Assembly: GCA_946481275.1 (NCBI GenBank)
Contig: CAMLMV010000020.1
Coordinates: 1-64,000 of the forward strand
Length of the DNA stretch: 64,000 nt
Direction: 5' to 3'
DNA from: an uncultured Massilia sp.
GTDB taxonomy: Bacteria; Pseudomonadota; Gammaproteobacteria; Burkholderiales; Burkholderiaceae
Positions 1-6,949 of this stretch are shown here, one piece after another; the first letter of the stretch is position 1, and the number at the start of each line of letters is the position of its first letter. The notes beneath the pieces were generated by a model that was given only the letters and a program-made list of their open reading frames with translations, was not told the origin of the DNA and did no database searches. Position numbers and translations under genes: made by a program.

Positions 1-540
1 CTGGGCTTCTGGATCTACCTGATGAGCGACTGCCTCATCTTCGCCTGCCTGTTCGCGACCTATGCCGTCCTGGGCCGCAACTACGCGGGCGGCCCGTCGG
101 GCGCCGAGATCTTCGAGCTCCCGACCGTGGCACTGAACACGGCGTTCCTGCTGTTTTCGTCGATCACGTATGGCTTCGCCATGCTGGCCGCGCAGAAGAA
201 GAACGTCAAAGGCACGCTCGTCTGGCTCGCCATCACCGGCGTGCTGGGCGCCTGCTTCCTGTACCTGGAACTGGACGAGTTCGCGCACCTGATCCACGAA
301 GACTACGGCCCGTGGCGCTCGGGCTTCCTGACCGCGTTCTTCTCGCTGGTCGGCACGCACGGCCTGCACGTGACCTTCGGTATCGTGTGGCTCGTCACGC
401 TGATGTTCCAGGTCGGCAAGCACGGCATCCACGCCGCCAACTACCGCCGCCTCGCCTGCCTGTCGATGTTCTGGCACTTCCTGGACGTCATCTGGATCGG
501 CGTGTTCACCTATGTTTATCTGATGGGAGTCCTGCCATGA
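1..540 (+). CDS. cyoC: Cytochrome o ubiquinol oxidase subunit III (5' end outside window)
   Basis: Subunit III of the bo3-type quinol oxidase, an inner-membrane terminal oxidase that passes electrons from ubiquinol to oxygen. The reading frame is open from base 1 ([10 protein letters not shown]...), so the ATG at 22 is internal and the gene starts upstream; 179 residues are visible against about 200 in E. coli CyoC. Several hydrophobic helices and the subunit III signatures THGLHVTFG and [13 protein letters not shown] near the C terminus are visible. Its TGA overlaps the cyoD ATG (ATGA), indicating translational coupling within a cyo operon. Family assignment is secure; no active-site residues are expected in this subunit. 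Confidence 0.95.
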   Translation: MGFWIYLMSDCLIFACLFATYAVLGRNYAGGPSGAEIFELPTVALNTAFLLFSSITYGFAMLAAQKKNVKGTLVWLAITGVLGACFLYLELDEFAHLIHEDYGPWRSGFLTAFFSLVGTHGLHVTFGIVWLVTLMFQVGKHGIHAANYRRLACLSMFWHFLDVIWIGVFTYVYLMGVLP

Positions 541-935
541 GCGATCACCACCACGCCCACGGCCACGGCCACCACGACGACGAACTGCACGCGCACGGCA
601 GCGTCAAGGATTACACGATCGGCTTCATCCTGTCCGTGATCCTGACGGCGATCCCGTTCTGGCTGGTGATGACCCACCAGCTGGCACCGGGCACGACCAA
701 GTTCGTGATCCTCGGCTTCGCGGCCGTCCAGGTCGTCGTGCACATGATCTACTTCCTGCACATGAACTCGAAGTCGGAAGGCGGCTGGAACATGATGGCC
801 CTGATCCTCACGGCCATCCTGCTGTTCATCGTCCTGACCGGTTCGATCTGGGTCATGTACCACATGAACGCCAACATGATGCCCAACATGGGCAATGACG
901 GCGGTTCGGTACACGGCATGCACGACATGCAGTAA
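537..935 (+). CDS. cyoD: Cytochrome o ubiquinol oxidase subunit IV
   Basis: Small accessory subunit of the bo3 quinol oxidase, 132 residues. The N terminus is a His-rich stretch ([20 protein letters not shown]), followed by three hydrophobic segments and the family signature [12 protein letters not shown]. The start is fixed by the ATGA overlap with cyoC. A longer upstream start at 312 in the same frame would lie wholly inside cyoC and is rejected. The Met/His-rich C terminus ([15 protein letters not shown]...MHDMQ) could bind metal, but that is speculation. The stop TAA overlaps the start of the next gene by one base (TAATG). Confidence 0.95.
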   Translation: MSDHHHAHGHGHHDDELHAHGSVKDYTIGFILSVILTAIPFWLVMTHQLAPGTTKFVILGFAAVQVVVHMIYFLHMNSKSEGGWNMMALILTAILLFIVLTGSIWVMYHMNANMMPNMGNDGGSVHGMHDMQ

Positions 936-1723
936 TGGCGAGGGACGATCATGCAGCGGCGCCGGCCGGCCGCAAGGGGGCCTCTCCCGTCCTGGCAGTG
1001 CTGGCACTGCTGCTGATCGTCCTCTTCGCGGGTCTGGGCACCTGGCAGGTCTATCGCCTGCAATGGAAACTGGACCTCATCGCACGCGTGGAAGCACGCG
1101 TGCACGCCGTCCCGGCGCCGTTGCCATCGCGCACAAGCTGGGCCGGCATCGCCCCCGAATCCGACGAGTACCGCCGCGTCAAGCTGCACGGTACTTATCT
1201 CTACGATCTCACCACCCCCGTCCAGGCGCTGACCGAACAAGGCAGCGGCTATTGGCTGCTCACGCCGATGTGCACGGATCAGGGGATCGTCCTCGTCAAC
1301 CGCGGTTTCATTCCGGCCGAACCGGGCGCGCGCACGCGCTACACGCCGCGCCGCGCCGCAGGTCACCCATGCGGTGCCGGCAGCGCCGTCGATGTGGTCG
1401 GCCTGCTGCGCACGAGCGAGCATGACGGCGCCTTCACGCGCACGAACGACCCCGCGGCGAACCGCTGGTACACCCGCGACGTAACCGCGATCGCCGCGGC
1501 GCGCGGACTGGCCACGGCGCCGTTCTTCGTCGACGCCGCCGCGCAACAGAATCCACCGGACAGCCCCGACCAGCCCATCGGCGGCCTCACCGTCGTCAAG
1601 TTCCCCAATTCCCACCTCGTGTACGCGTTCACTTGGTATGCTCTTGCCTTGATGGTAGCCGGCGCCTGGTGGTGGGTGGCCCACCGCGGCAACGAACCCT
1701 CGCATGATGAACGACACGACTGA
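935..1723 (+). CDS. SURF1 family oxidase assembly protein
   Basis: SURF1-type haem-copper oxidase biogenesis factor, 262 residues, with an N-terminal transmembrane helix (VLAVLALLLIVLFAGLGTWQVYRLQWK) and a second one at the C terminus (LVYAFTWYALALMVAGAWWW), the usual hairpin topology around a periplasmic domain. The motif GLGTWQVYRLQWK is characteristic. Its location directly after cyoD, with overlapping stop and start, suggests it serves the quinol oxidase. There is precedent in Paracoccus, which has a quinol-oxidase-dedicated Surf1 as well as one for the aa3 oxidase. The last 20 bases overlap the downstream histidine kinase gene. Confidence 0.9.
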   Translation: MARDDHAAAPAGRKGASPVLAVLALLLIVLFAGLGTWQVYRLQWKLDLIARVEARVHAVPAPLPSRTSWAGIAPESDEYRRVKLHGTYLYDLTTPVQALTEQGSGYWLLTPMCTDQGIVLVNRGFIPAEPGARTRYTPRRAAGHPCGAGSAVDVVGLLRTSEHDGAFTRTNDPAANRWYTRDVTAIAAARGLATAPFFVDAAAQQNPPDSPDQPIGGLTVVKFPNSHLVYAFTWYALALMVAGAWWWVAHRGNEPSHDERHD

Positions 1724-3053
1724 CCTGCTGAAACGCATGTTCGAACGGGGTGCGGACAACGCCGCCGCCGTCGAATACGTGGCCGGCCACAAGAACATGC
1801 TGCAGCTGATCGAGCTGCGCTGGATCGCCGTCATCGGCCAGATCACGACCATCGCCGGCGCGATCCTCGTGTTCGACGTGCGCCTGCCGCTCGTGCAGAT
1901 GCTCGAGGTGCTCGCATGCCTCATCGCCTTCAACATCGCCAGCCACCTGCGCTGGCACGAACACCGGCCCGTCACGAACAACGAGCTGTTCCTCGCACTT
2001 CTCGTCGACGTGGCCAGCCTCACGATGCAGCTGTACCTGTCCGGCGGGACGACGAATCCGTTCGCCTTCCTGTACCTGCTGCAGGTGATCCTGTCGGCCG
2101 TGCTGCTGGAAGCGTGGTCGACGTGGACCATCGTCGCCATCACGCTCGCCTGCCTGGCCGGCCTGTCCGTGTTCGCGAAGCCGCTCGCGCTGCCGTTCGA
2201 CCACGCACGCGGCATCGCCAGCCTGTACGTGCAGGGCATGCTGATCTGCTTCATCCTGAACGCGGCGCTGCTCGTCGTGTTCATCTCGCGCATCACGAAC
2301 ACCCTGAAAGCCAAGGCGGCCCAGCTCGCGGACCTGAGACAGCGCGCGGCCGAGGAAGAACACATCGTCCGCATGGGCCTTCTCGCGTCCGGCGCCGCGC
2401 ACGAACTGGGCACGCCGCTCGCCACGCTGTCCGTGATCCTGGGGGACTGGAAGCGCATGCGCGAATTCAAGGCGAATCCGGACCTGCTGGAAGAGATCAC
2501 GGAGATGGAGACGCAGCTCAAACGCTGCAAATCCATCGTCAGCGGCATCCTGCTGTCGGCCGGCGAGACGCGCGGGGAATCGGCCGCGCGCACGACGATC
2601 CGCGGCTTCCTCGACAAACTCGTCGCGGACTGGCAGCACAGCCGCCCCGTGCGCGATTTCGATTACCGCAACCGGATCGAACACGACCTGCCGGTCGCCT
2701 TCGACTCCGCATTGAAACAAACGATCGACAACGTGCTGGACAACGCGTTGGAGGCGTCACCCGACTGGGTCGGCGTGGAAGCGGGCGTCGTGGACGGCAC
2801 GCTGGTACTGACCGTGCTCGATCGCGGCCCCGGGTTCGCCCCGGCGATGCTGGCGCAGTTCGGCAAACCGTACCAGTCCAGCAAGGGCCGCCCCGGCGGC
2901 GGCCTGGGCCTGTTCCTCGTCGTGAACGTGGCCCGCACGCTGGGCGGCACCGTGCAGGCCGTCAACCGGCCGGAAGGCGGCGCCGCCGTCACGCTGACGT
3001 TGCCGCTGTCCGCGATCGCGCTCGACAAGGAACTGGGACATGCCCATGGATGA
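1704..3053 (+). CDS. regB: RegB/PrrB/RoxS-type redox sensor histidine kinase
   Basis: Membrane sensor kinase of the RegB family, 449 residues. About six hydrophobic segments fill residues 35-200. A loop carries GGTTNPFAFLYLL, matching the GGxxNPF quinone-binding motif of RegB. The H-box is ASGAAHELGTPLATLSV (phospho-His in AHELGTP). The downstream QLKRCKSIV places a Cys where RegB has its redox-active cysteine. The ATPase domain has NVLDNALEAS and GGGLGLFLVVNV. In this family the kinase responds to the redox state of the quinone pool. Position after a quinol oxidase and its assembly factor fits, with the sensor possibly tuning oxidase expression. Overlaps the SURF1 gene by 20 bases and the regulator gene by 14. 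Confidence 0.92.
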   Translation: MMNDTTDLLKRMFERGADNAAAVEYVAGHKNMLQLIELRWIAVIGQITTIAGAILVFDVRLPLVQMLEVLACLIAFNIASHLRWHEHRPVTNNELFLALLVDVASLTMQLYLSGGTTNPFAFLYLLQVILSAVLLEAWSTWTIVAITLACLAGLSVFAKPLALPFDHARGIASLYVQGMLICFILNAALLVVFISRITNTLKAKAAQLADLRQRAAEEEHIVRMGLLASGAAHELGTPLATLSVILGDWKRMREFKANPDLLEEITEMETQLKRCKSIVSGILLSAGETRGESAARTTIRGFLDKLVADWQHSRPVRDFDYRNRIEHDLPVAFDSALKQTIDNVLDNALEASPDWVGVEAGVVDGTLVLTVLDRGPGFAPAMLAQFGKPYQSSKGRPGGGLGLFLVVNVARTLGGTVQAVNRPEGGAAVTLTLPLSAIALDKELGHAHG

Positions 3054-3603
3054 AGACATCGGAAACGACAATGAGGACCGCCTCCTGCTGATCATCGAGG
3101 ACGACGACGCGTTCGCGCGGACCCTCGGACGGTCGTTCGAACGGCGCGGCTACCGGGTGCTGCAGGCGCCGGGCCTCGACGAGGCGCAGGAACTGCTGAA
3201 GGCGCATTCGCCCGACTACGCCGTCGTCGACCTCAAGCTGAAAGGCAACAGCTCCGGCCTTGCGTGCGTGCAGATGCTGCACGCGCACGACCCGGACATG
3301 CAGATCGTCGTGCTGACGGGCTTCGCCAGCATCGGCACGGCCGTCGAGGCCATCAAGCTCGGTGCCCGCCAATACCTCGCGAAACCGTCGAACACGGACG
3401 ACATCGAAGCGGCCTTCGGCCACGTGGCCGGCAACACGGAGCTGGAACTGACGAATCGCGCCACGTCCATCAAGACGCTGGAATGGGAGCGCATCCACGC
3501 CGTGCTGGCCGAGACCGACTTCAATATCTCGGAAGCGGCGCGCCGGCTCGGCATGCACCGCCGCACGCTGGCGCGCAAGCTGGAAAAGCAGCGCGTCAAG
3601 TAA
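3040..3603 (+). CDS. regA: RegA/PrrA/RoxR-type response regulator
   Basis: Partner regulator of the preceding kinase, 187 residues. The receiver domain (about 10-125) has the acidic pocket LLIIEDDDAFAR, phospho-acceptor Asp in YAVVDLKLKG, Thr in VVLTGF and Lys in YLAKPSN. The C terminus is a Fis-type helix-turn-helix (NISEAARRLGMHRRTLARKL), closely matching the very conserved DNA-binding helix of RegA/PrrA. It overlaps the kinase gene by 14 bases, so the two are co-translated. Its last 8 bases overlap the 3' end of the convergent fucosidase gene. Expected role: redox-responsive control of respiratory and energy genes. Confidence 0.93.
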   Translation: MPMDEDIGNDNEDRLLLIIEDDDAFARTLGRSFERRGYRVLQAPGLDEAQELLKAHSPDYAVVDLKLKGNSSGLACVQMLHAHDPDMQIVVLTGFASIGTAVEAIKLGARQYLAKPSNTDDIEAAFGHVAGNTELELTNRATSIKTLEWERIHAVLAETDFNISEAARRLGMHRRTLARKLEKQRVK

Positions 3604-5236
3604 GCACTTTCAGCGCGAACGCATAGGGCAGGGCAGGCGCCGTCGCGGGCAGGGTGACCTTCAGGCCGTCCGCCGCCTGGCGGAACGCGAGCGGCGCACC
3701 GGTGCCGACCAGCTCGACCCGCGCGACCGGCTTCTTCAGGTGCCCGGCCGCCGTGCCCATCGCCGCGATCCCGAGCTCGCGCCCGGCGGGCCAGCCCATC
3801 ACGAACGCGTACACCGCATCGCCCTTCGCCATGAAGCGGATGTCGGCGGCTGTCATGGGTGCGTTCTTCCCCTCGTTCATGCCCTGGTCGGTGAGCGGCG
3901 CCGTCCGGTGCTGCGCGGGACCTTCGCCGAACACGGCCCACGGCCGCGTGTCGTAGATCGCTTCCCCGTGGATGGCCATCCAGCGGCCGATCTCCTCGAC
4001 GATCGCCTGCTCCTTCTCGTCGATCGTGCCGTTGCCCCGCACGGGCACGCTGAGCAGGAGGTTGCCGTTCTTGCTGACGATGTCGACCAGCATGTGCACG
4101 ACGGTCTGCGCGCTCTTGTACTCGTTGCGCTCGTAGCCCGGGCGCGAATAATGCCAGCCGCCGATGCAGGTGCACGTCTGCCAGGGCAGCGGCTCGATGG
4201 CGTCGCTCTGGCCGCGTTCGATGTCCCACACGAGGGAGCGGCGCTGGTGCGCGTCTAGCATCTTGCCGTTGATGACCGCTTCCAGCCGGCCGCGCGTGGC
4301 GATGCTGCGGTTGTACATGTGCGCTGCGATGCGCAGGCCCGCGTCGCTGAACGGCCAAAAAGGCAGCGCCGTGTCGTCGAAGTAGACGAGGTCCGGATCG
4401 TACTTGTCGATCAGGTCGATGGTACGGTCGTGGAAGTTGTCGACGTAGCGCCGCGGCGGCAGCGTGGCCCCGCCGCCCCAGTTCCATTGCTCGCCCCATT
4501 CGGCGGGCTTCGTGGTCTTGCGGCTCAGCGGATGCGCCTGGGCGTACAGCGCCTGCGGATCCAGGCCTTCCCACCATTGTCCCTTGCCGTCGGCCGCCGT
4601 GAGCACGCCGTCGTACGGGACGCCGGCGTAGGGCCCCGCCTTGTCCGCGCCCTGGGCCACCTCGTACCACGTCCACGCATGGGCCGCGTGGACGCTGACG
4701 CCGAAGCGCAGGCCCTGCGCGCGCGCCGCCTTCGCCCAGCCGGCGATCAGGTCCTTCTTCGGCCCGATGCGCGTCGAATTCCAGTCGGGCTGGAAGCGGC
4801 TGTCGTACAGGTCGAAGTTGTCGTGGTGGTTCGCGAGCGCGACGAAGTAGCGGGCACCCGCCTTGCGGTACAGGGCGAGCAGGGCGTCCGGGTCCCACTG
4901 CTCGGCCTGCCATTGGCGGATCACGTCCTTGAAGCCGAACTTCGACGGGTGGCCGTATTTCTGCACGTGGTGGCGGTAGGCGGCGCTGCCTTCCTTGTAC
5001 ATGTTGCGCGCGTACCAGTCGCCGAATTCCGGCTCGCACTGCGGGCCCCAGTGCGCCCAGATACCGAACTTCGCATTCCGGAACCAGTCCGGCGTGCGGT
5101 ACGACGCCAGCGAATCCCAGTCGGGCGTGAAAGGGCCGGCGGCGTTTGCGGCCCGCGCGGGTCGCGGCAGGAGGGCGCTTGCGGCGAAGCCCGGCAAGGT
5201 GGCGGCCAATCCGGCCAGGACCCGGCGTCGTTTCAT
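3596..5236 (-). CDS. Exported alpha-L-fucosidase (GH29), copy 1
   Basis: Glycoside hydrolase family 29 enzyme of 546 residues that removes alpha-L-fucose from glycans. The N terminus (MKRRRVLAGLAATLPGFAAS) is an export signal with an arginine pair that could be Tat-type. Catalytic domain landmarks are AKFGIWAHWGPQ, YFVALANHHDNFDLYDS and DLVYFDDTALPF, where the Asp after YF or its neighbour is the probable nucleophile. VDIVSKNGNLLLSVPV is a typical late GH29 motif. The C-terminal 130 residues are probably a beta-sandwich. A paralogue lies at 42363-43886. The promoter region carries a 12-bp palindrome and a 15-mer shared with the paralogue. Exact fucosyl linkage cannot be inferred. Confidence 0.9.
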   Translation of the reverse strand: MKRRRVLAGLAATLPGFAASALLPRPARAANAAGPFTPDWDSLASYRTPDWFRNAKFGIWAHWGPQCEPEFGDWYARNMYKEGSAAYRHHVQKYGHPSKFGFKDVIRQWQAEQWDPDALLALYRKAGARYFVALANHHDNFDLYDSRFQPDWNSTRIGPKKDLIAGWAKAARAQGLRFGVSVHAAHAWTWYEVAQGADKAGPYAGVPYDGVLTAADGKGQWWEGLDPQALYAQAHPLSRKTTKPAEWGEQWNWGGGATLPPRRYVDNFHDRTIDLIDKYDPDLVYFDDTALPFWPFSDAGLRIAAHMYNRSIATRGRLEAVINGKMLDAHQRRSLVWDIERGQSDAIEPLPWQTCTCIGGWHYSRPGYERNEYKSAQTVVHMLVDIVSKNGNLLLSVPVRGNGTIDEKEQAIVEEIGRWMAIHGEAIYDTRPWAVFGEGPAQHRTAPLTDQGMNEGKNAPMTAADIRFMAKGDAVYAFVMGWPAGRELGIAAMGTAAGHLKKPVARVELVGTGAPLAFRQAADGLKVTLPATAPALPYAFALKVLT

Positions 5237-5256
5237 GATGTCTCCGTGATGGTGTG

Positions 5257-5268
5257 GTTATCGATAAC
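5257..5268. promoter_or_regulatory. Perfect 12-bp palindrome upstream of fucosidase 1
   Basis: GTTATCGATAAC, a perfect palindrome with a central CG, lies 20 bp upstream of the fucosidase start codon. Centred CG and flanking TGTT/AACC resemble LacI/GalR-family operators, so it is a plausible repressor site. No regulator gene is adjacent, so the assignment is inference. Confidence 0.5.
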
Positions 5269-5280
5269 AGCGCACGCGAG

Positions 5281-5295
5281 TGTACGTTATAGATT
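5281..5295. promoter_or_regulatory. 15-mer shared with the second fucosidase promoter
   Basis: TGTACGTTATAGATT on the + strand. The identical 15-mer occurs at 42330-42344 ahead of the second GH29 gene. Relative to its own gene the element here is reversed (AATCTATAACGTACA). That argues for a regulator-binding site rather than leftover promoter homology from duplication. ATCTATAA here pairs imperfectly with TTATCGAT inside the 5257-5268 palindrome (one mismatch). Confidence 0.5.
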
Positions 5296-5311
5296 CCAAA
5301 CAATCAACCGC

Positions 5312-6004
5312 TCAGACGTTCAGGCTGACGGGCACGGCCCCGCTGCGTGCATCCGGCACGCTGATGTTCGCGGCGCGCGCCAGTTTCATGACGCCACCCA
5401 CGAAGCCGGACGCGTCGACCGCCACCTTGCCCAGCAACGGAATCGCATCCTTCACGGGCAGGATGCGCACGAGTTCCACGGGGCTGATGCCGGCCTGCTG
5501 CACGAGCGCCTGGCCATGCCTGCCCAGCTCGATCGCCTGCAGGCTGCCGATGGCGAAGTTCAGCAGGGCCTGGCCGATCAGCTTCTTCTTGTCGCTGTCC
5601 AGCTGCGCCATGCGTTTTTCCATTTCGCCCGAGTCGAGCAGCCGCTTCGTCTCCGCGCTTTCGGCCGCGTACAGGGCCGCGTAACGGGCCTGGCGTTCCT
5701 TCGGCTCGGCGACGGCCGCGATGGCCGCGAGCGCGGCGCGCTTGGCCGTCAGCTGTTCATCCGTCGCGAAGGCGGCATTGATCGCGGTGACGGCACGGCT
5801 CGCCATCTCGGACAGGTCGGCGCTCTTGCGCACGAAGCCGTCGACGTCGTAGCCGGTTTCCGCCGTTCCGATCCCGGTGGCGCCGGCCAGCATGCCGCCC
5901 AGGCTGGACGCGAGGCCGCCGAGCGCGGACAGCTGGGCGTGGGCCGAATTCACCGCGAGCAGGCAGGCGCAAGCGGCGAGGACGTGGCGTAGTGTGCGGG
6001 TCAT
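5312..6004 (-). CDS. Exported alpha-helical protein of unknown function
   Basis: 230 residues; I do not recognise the family. A clear Sec signal (MTRTLRHVLAACACLLAVNSAHAQ) predicts a periplasmic protein. A Gly/Ala-rich stretch (LGGLASSLGGMLAGATGIG) follows, and then a largely helical, Lys/Glu-rich middle (about 70-150) that may be coiled coil. The C-terminal third is again hydrophobic and Gly-rich (LLGKVAVDASGFVGGVMKLA). No catalytic motif is visible. It sits between the fucosidase and the ZIP transporter on the same strand but with gaps of 75 and 103 bp, so operon membership is uncertain. Confidence 0.75.
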   Translation of the reverse strand: MTRTLRHVLAACACLLAVNSAHAQLSALGGLASSLGGMLAGATGIGTAETGYDVDGFVRKSADLSEMASRAVTAINAAFATDEQLTAKRAALAAIAAVAEPKERQARYAALYAAESAETKRLLDSGEMEKRMAQLDSDKKKLIGQALLNFAIGSLQAIELGRHGQALVQQAGISPVELVRILPVKDAIPLLGKVAVDASGFVGGVMKLARAANISVPDARSGAVPVSLNV

Positions 6005-6107
6005 GGGGTCTCCTGTGCTGTGTGGGAATGGACAGCACGATAGCCACGCTTGTGTTTACAGTAAATAACTTGCCATACGAAAATCCACGTTTCCCCCATG
6101 CATGGGG

Positions 6108-6872
6108 TCAATGGCCGAGCTTGCTGAGGGCGAAGGCCGCGAGGAAGCCCGCGACCGTGATGAGGCCCGCGAAATCGTGCGCGACCTCGAACGCCTCCGG
6201 AATCATCGTGTCGACCAGCATGGCGAGAATCGCCCCGGCCGCGACGGCCGTGGTGGCCGCGATGACGGCGGGAGAGAAATCCTGGAACACGGTGTAGCCG
6301 ACCAGCGACGCAATGCCCGAGGCGAGCGCGATGCCGCCCCAGATGCCGAAGACGTAGGCGGCCGAGCGGCCCGCCTTCTTCATGCCGGCCGCGCTGGACA
6401 GGCCTTCCGGCACGTTGGACAGGAAGATGGCGCCGACGGCCACCGTGCTGACGGCGCCGCCGCCCAGCATCGACAGGCCGATCACGATCGATTCGGGGAT
6501 GCCGTCGAGGAGGGCGCCGACGGCGATGGCGACGCCGCTGCCGCTGTCGTCCGCTTCGGACGGCTGCTGCTCGCCGGAGCGCTTGCGGTGCTTCGCGCCC
6601 TTGTGGGACAGGTACCAGTTGGCCGCCGTGTAGACGGCCGCGCCGCCGAGGAAGCCGACCGCCATCGAGTTGAAACCGCCCCGCTCGTAGGCTTCCGCGA
6701 TCAGCTCGAAGGACAGCGCGGAGATCAGGACCCCGCTGCCGAACGCCATGATCGCGGCGATCAGGCGGCGCGGGACGTCGAACCTGTAGCCGACCACGGC
6801 GCCCAGCACGAGCGCACCGCCGGCCACGAGCCCCCAGAATCCGGCCTGCGCCCACATCGGTATGGCCTGCAT
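6108..6872 (-). CDS. ZIP-family transporter lacking the usual histidines
   Basis: 254-residue integral membrane protein with about eight hydrophobic helices and the ZIP fold pattern. The metal-site helices are recognisable as DGIPESIVIGLSML and LSNVPEGLSSA. Canonical ZIPs carry His-Asn-x-Pro-Glu-Gly at such positions; here Asp-Gly and Ser-Asn replace the His-containing pair, and a third site reads DTMIPEAFE. A charged, Ser-rich loop (KGAKHRKRSGEQQPSEADDS) lies between helices 3 and 4. Membership of the broad ZIP superfamily is likely, but zinc as substrate should not be assumed. Stands alone on the minus strand. Confidence 0.8.
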   Translation of the reverse strand: MQAIPMWAQAGFWGLVAGGALVLGAVVGYRFDVPRRLIAAIMAFGSGVLISALSFELIAEAYERGGFNSMAVGFLGGAAVYTAANWYLSHKGAKHRKRSGEQQPSEADDSGSGVAIAVGALLDGIPESIVIGLSMLGGGAVSTVAVGAIFLSNVPEGLSSAAGMKKAGRSAAYVFGIWGGIALASGIASLVGYTVFQDFSPAVIAATTAVAAGAILAMLVDTMIPEAFEVAHDFAGLITVAGFLAAFALSKLGH

Positions 6873-6949
6873 CGTCGTCCTCCGTCACGCATCGATGCGA
6901 CGATGATAGCGGGACGGAGGGAGAGGACGGCGTACGCTACCGCCCGGCA

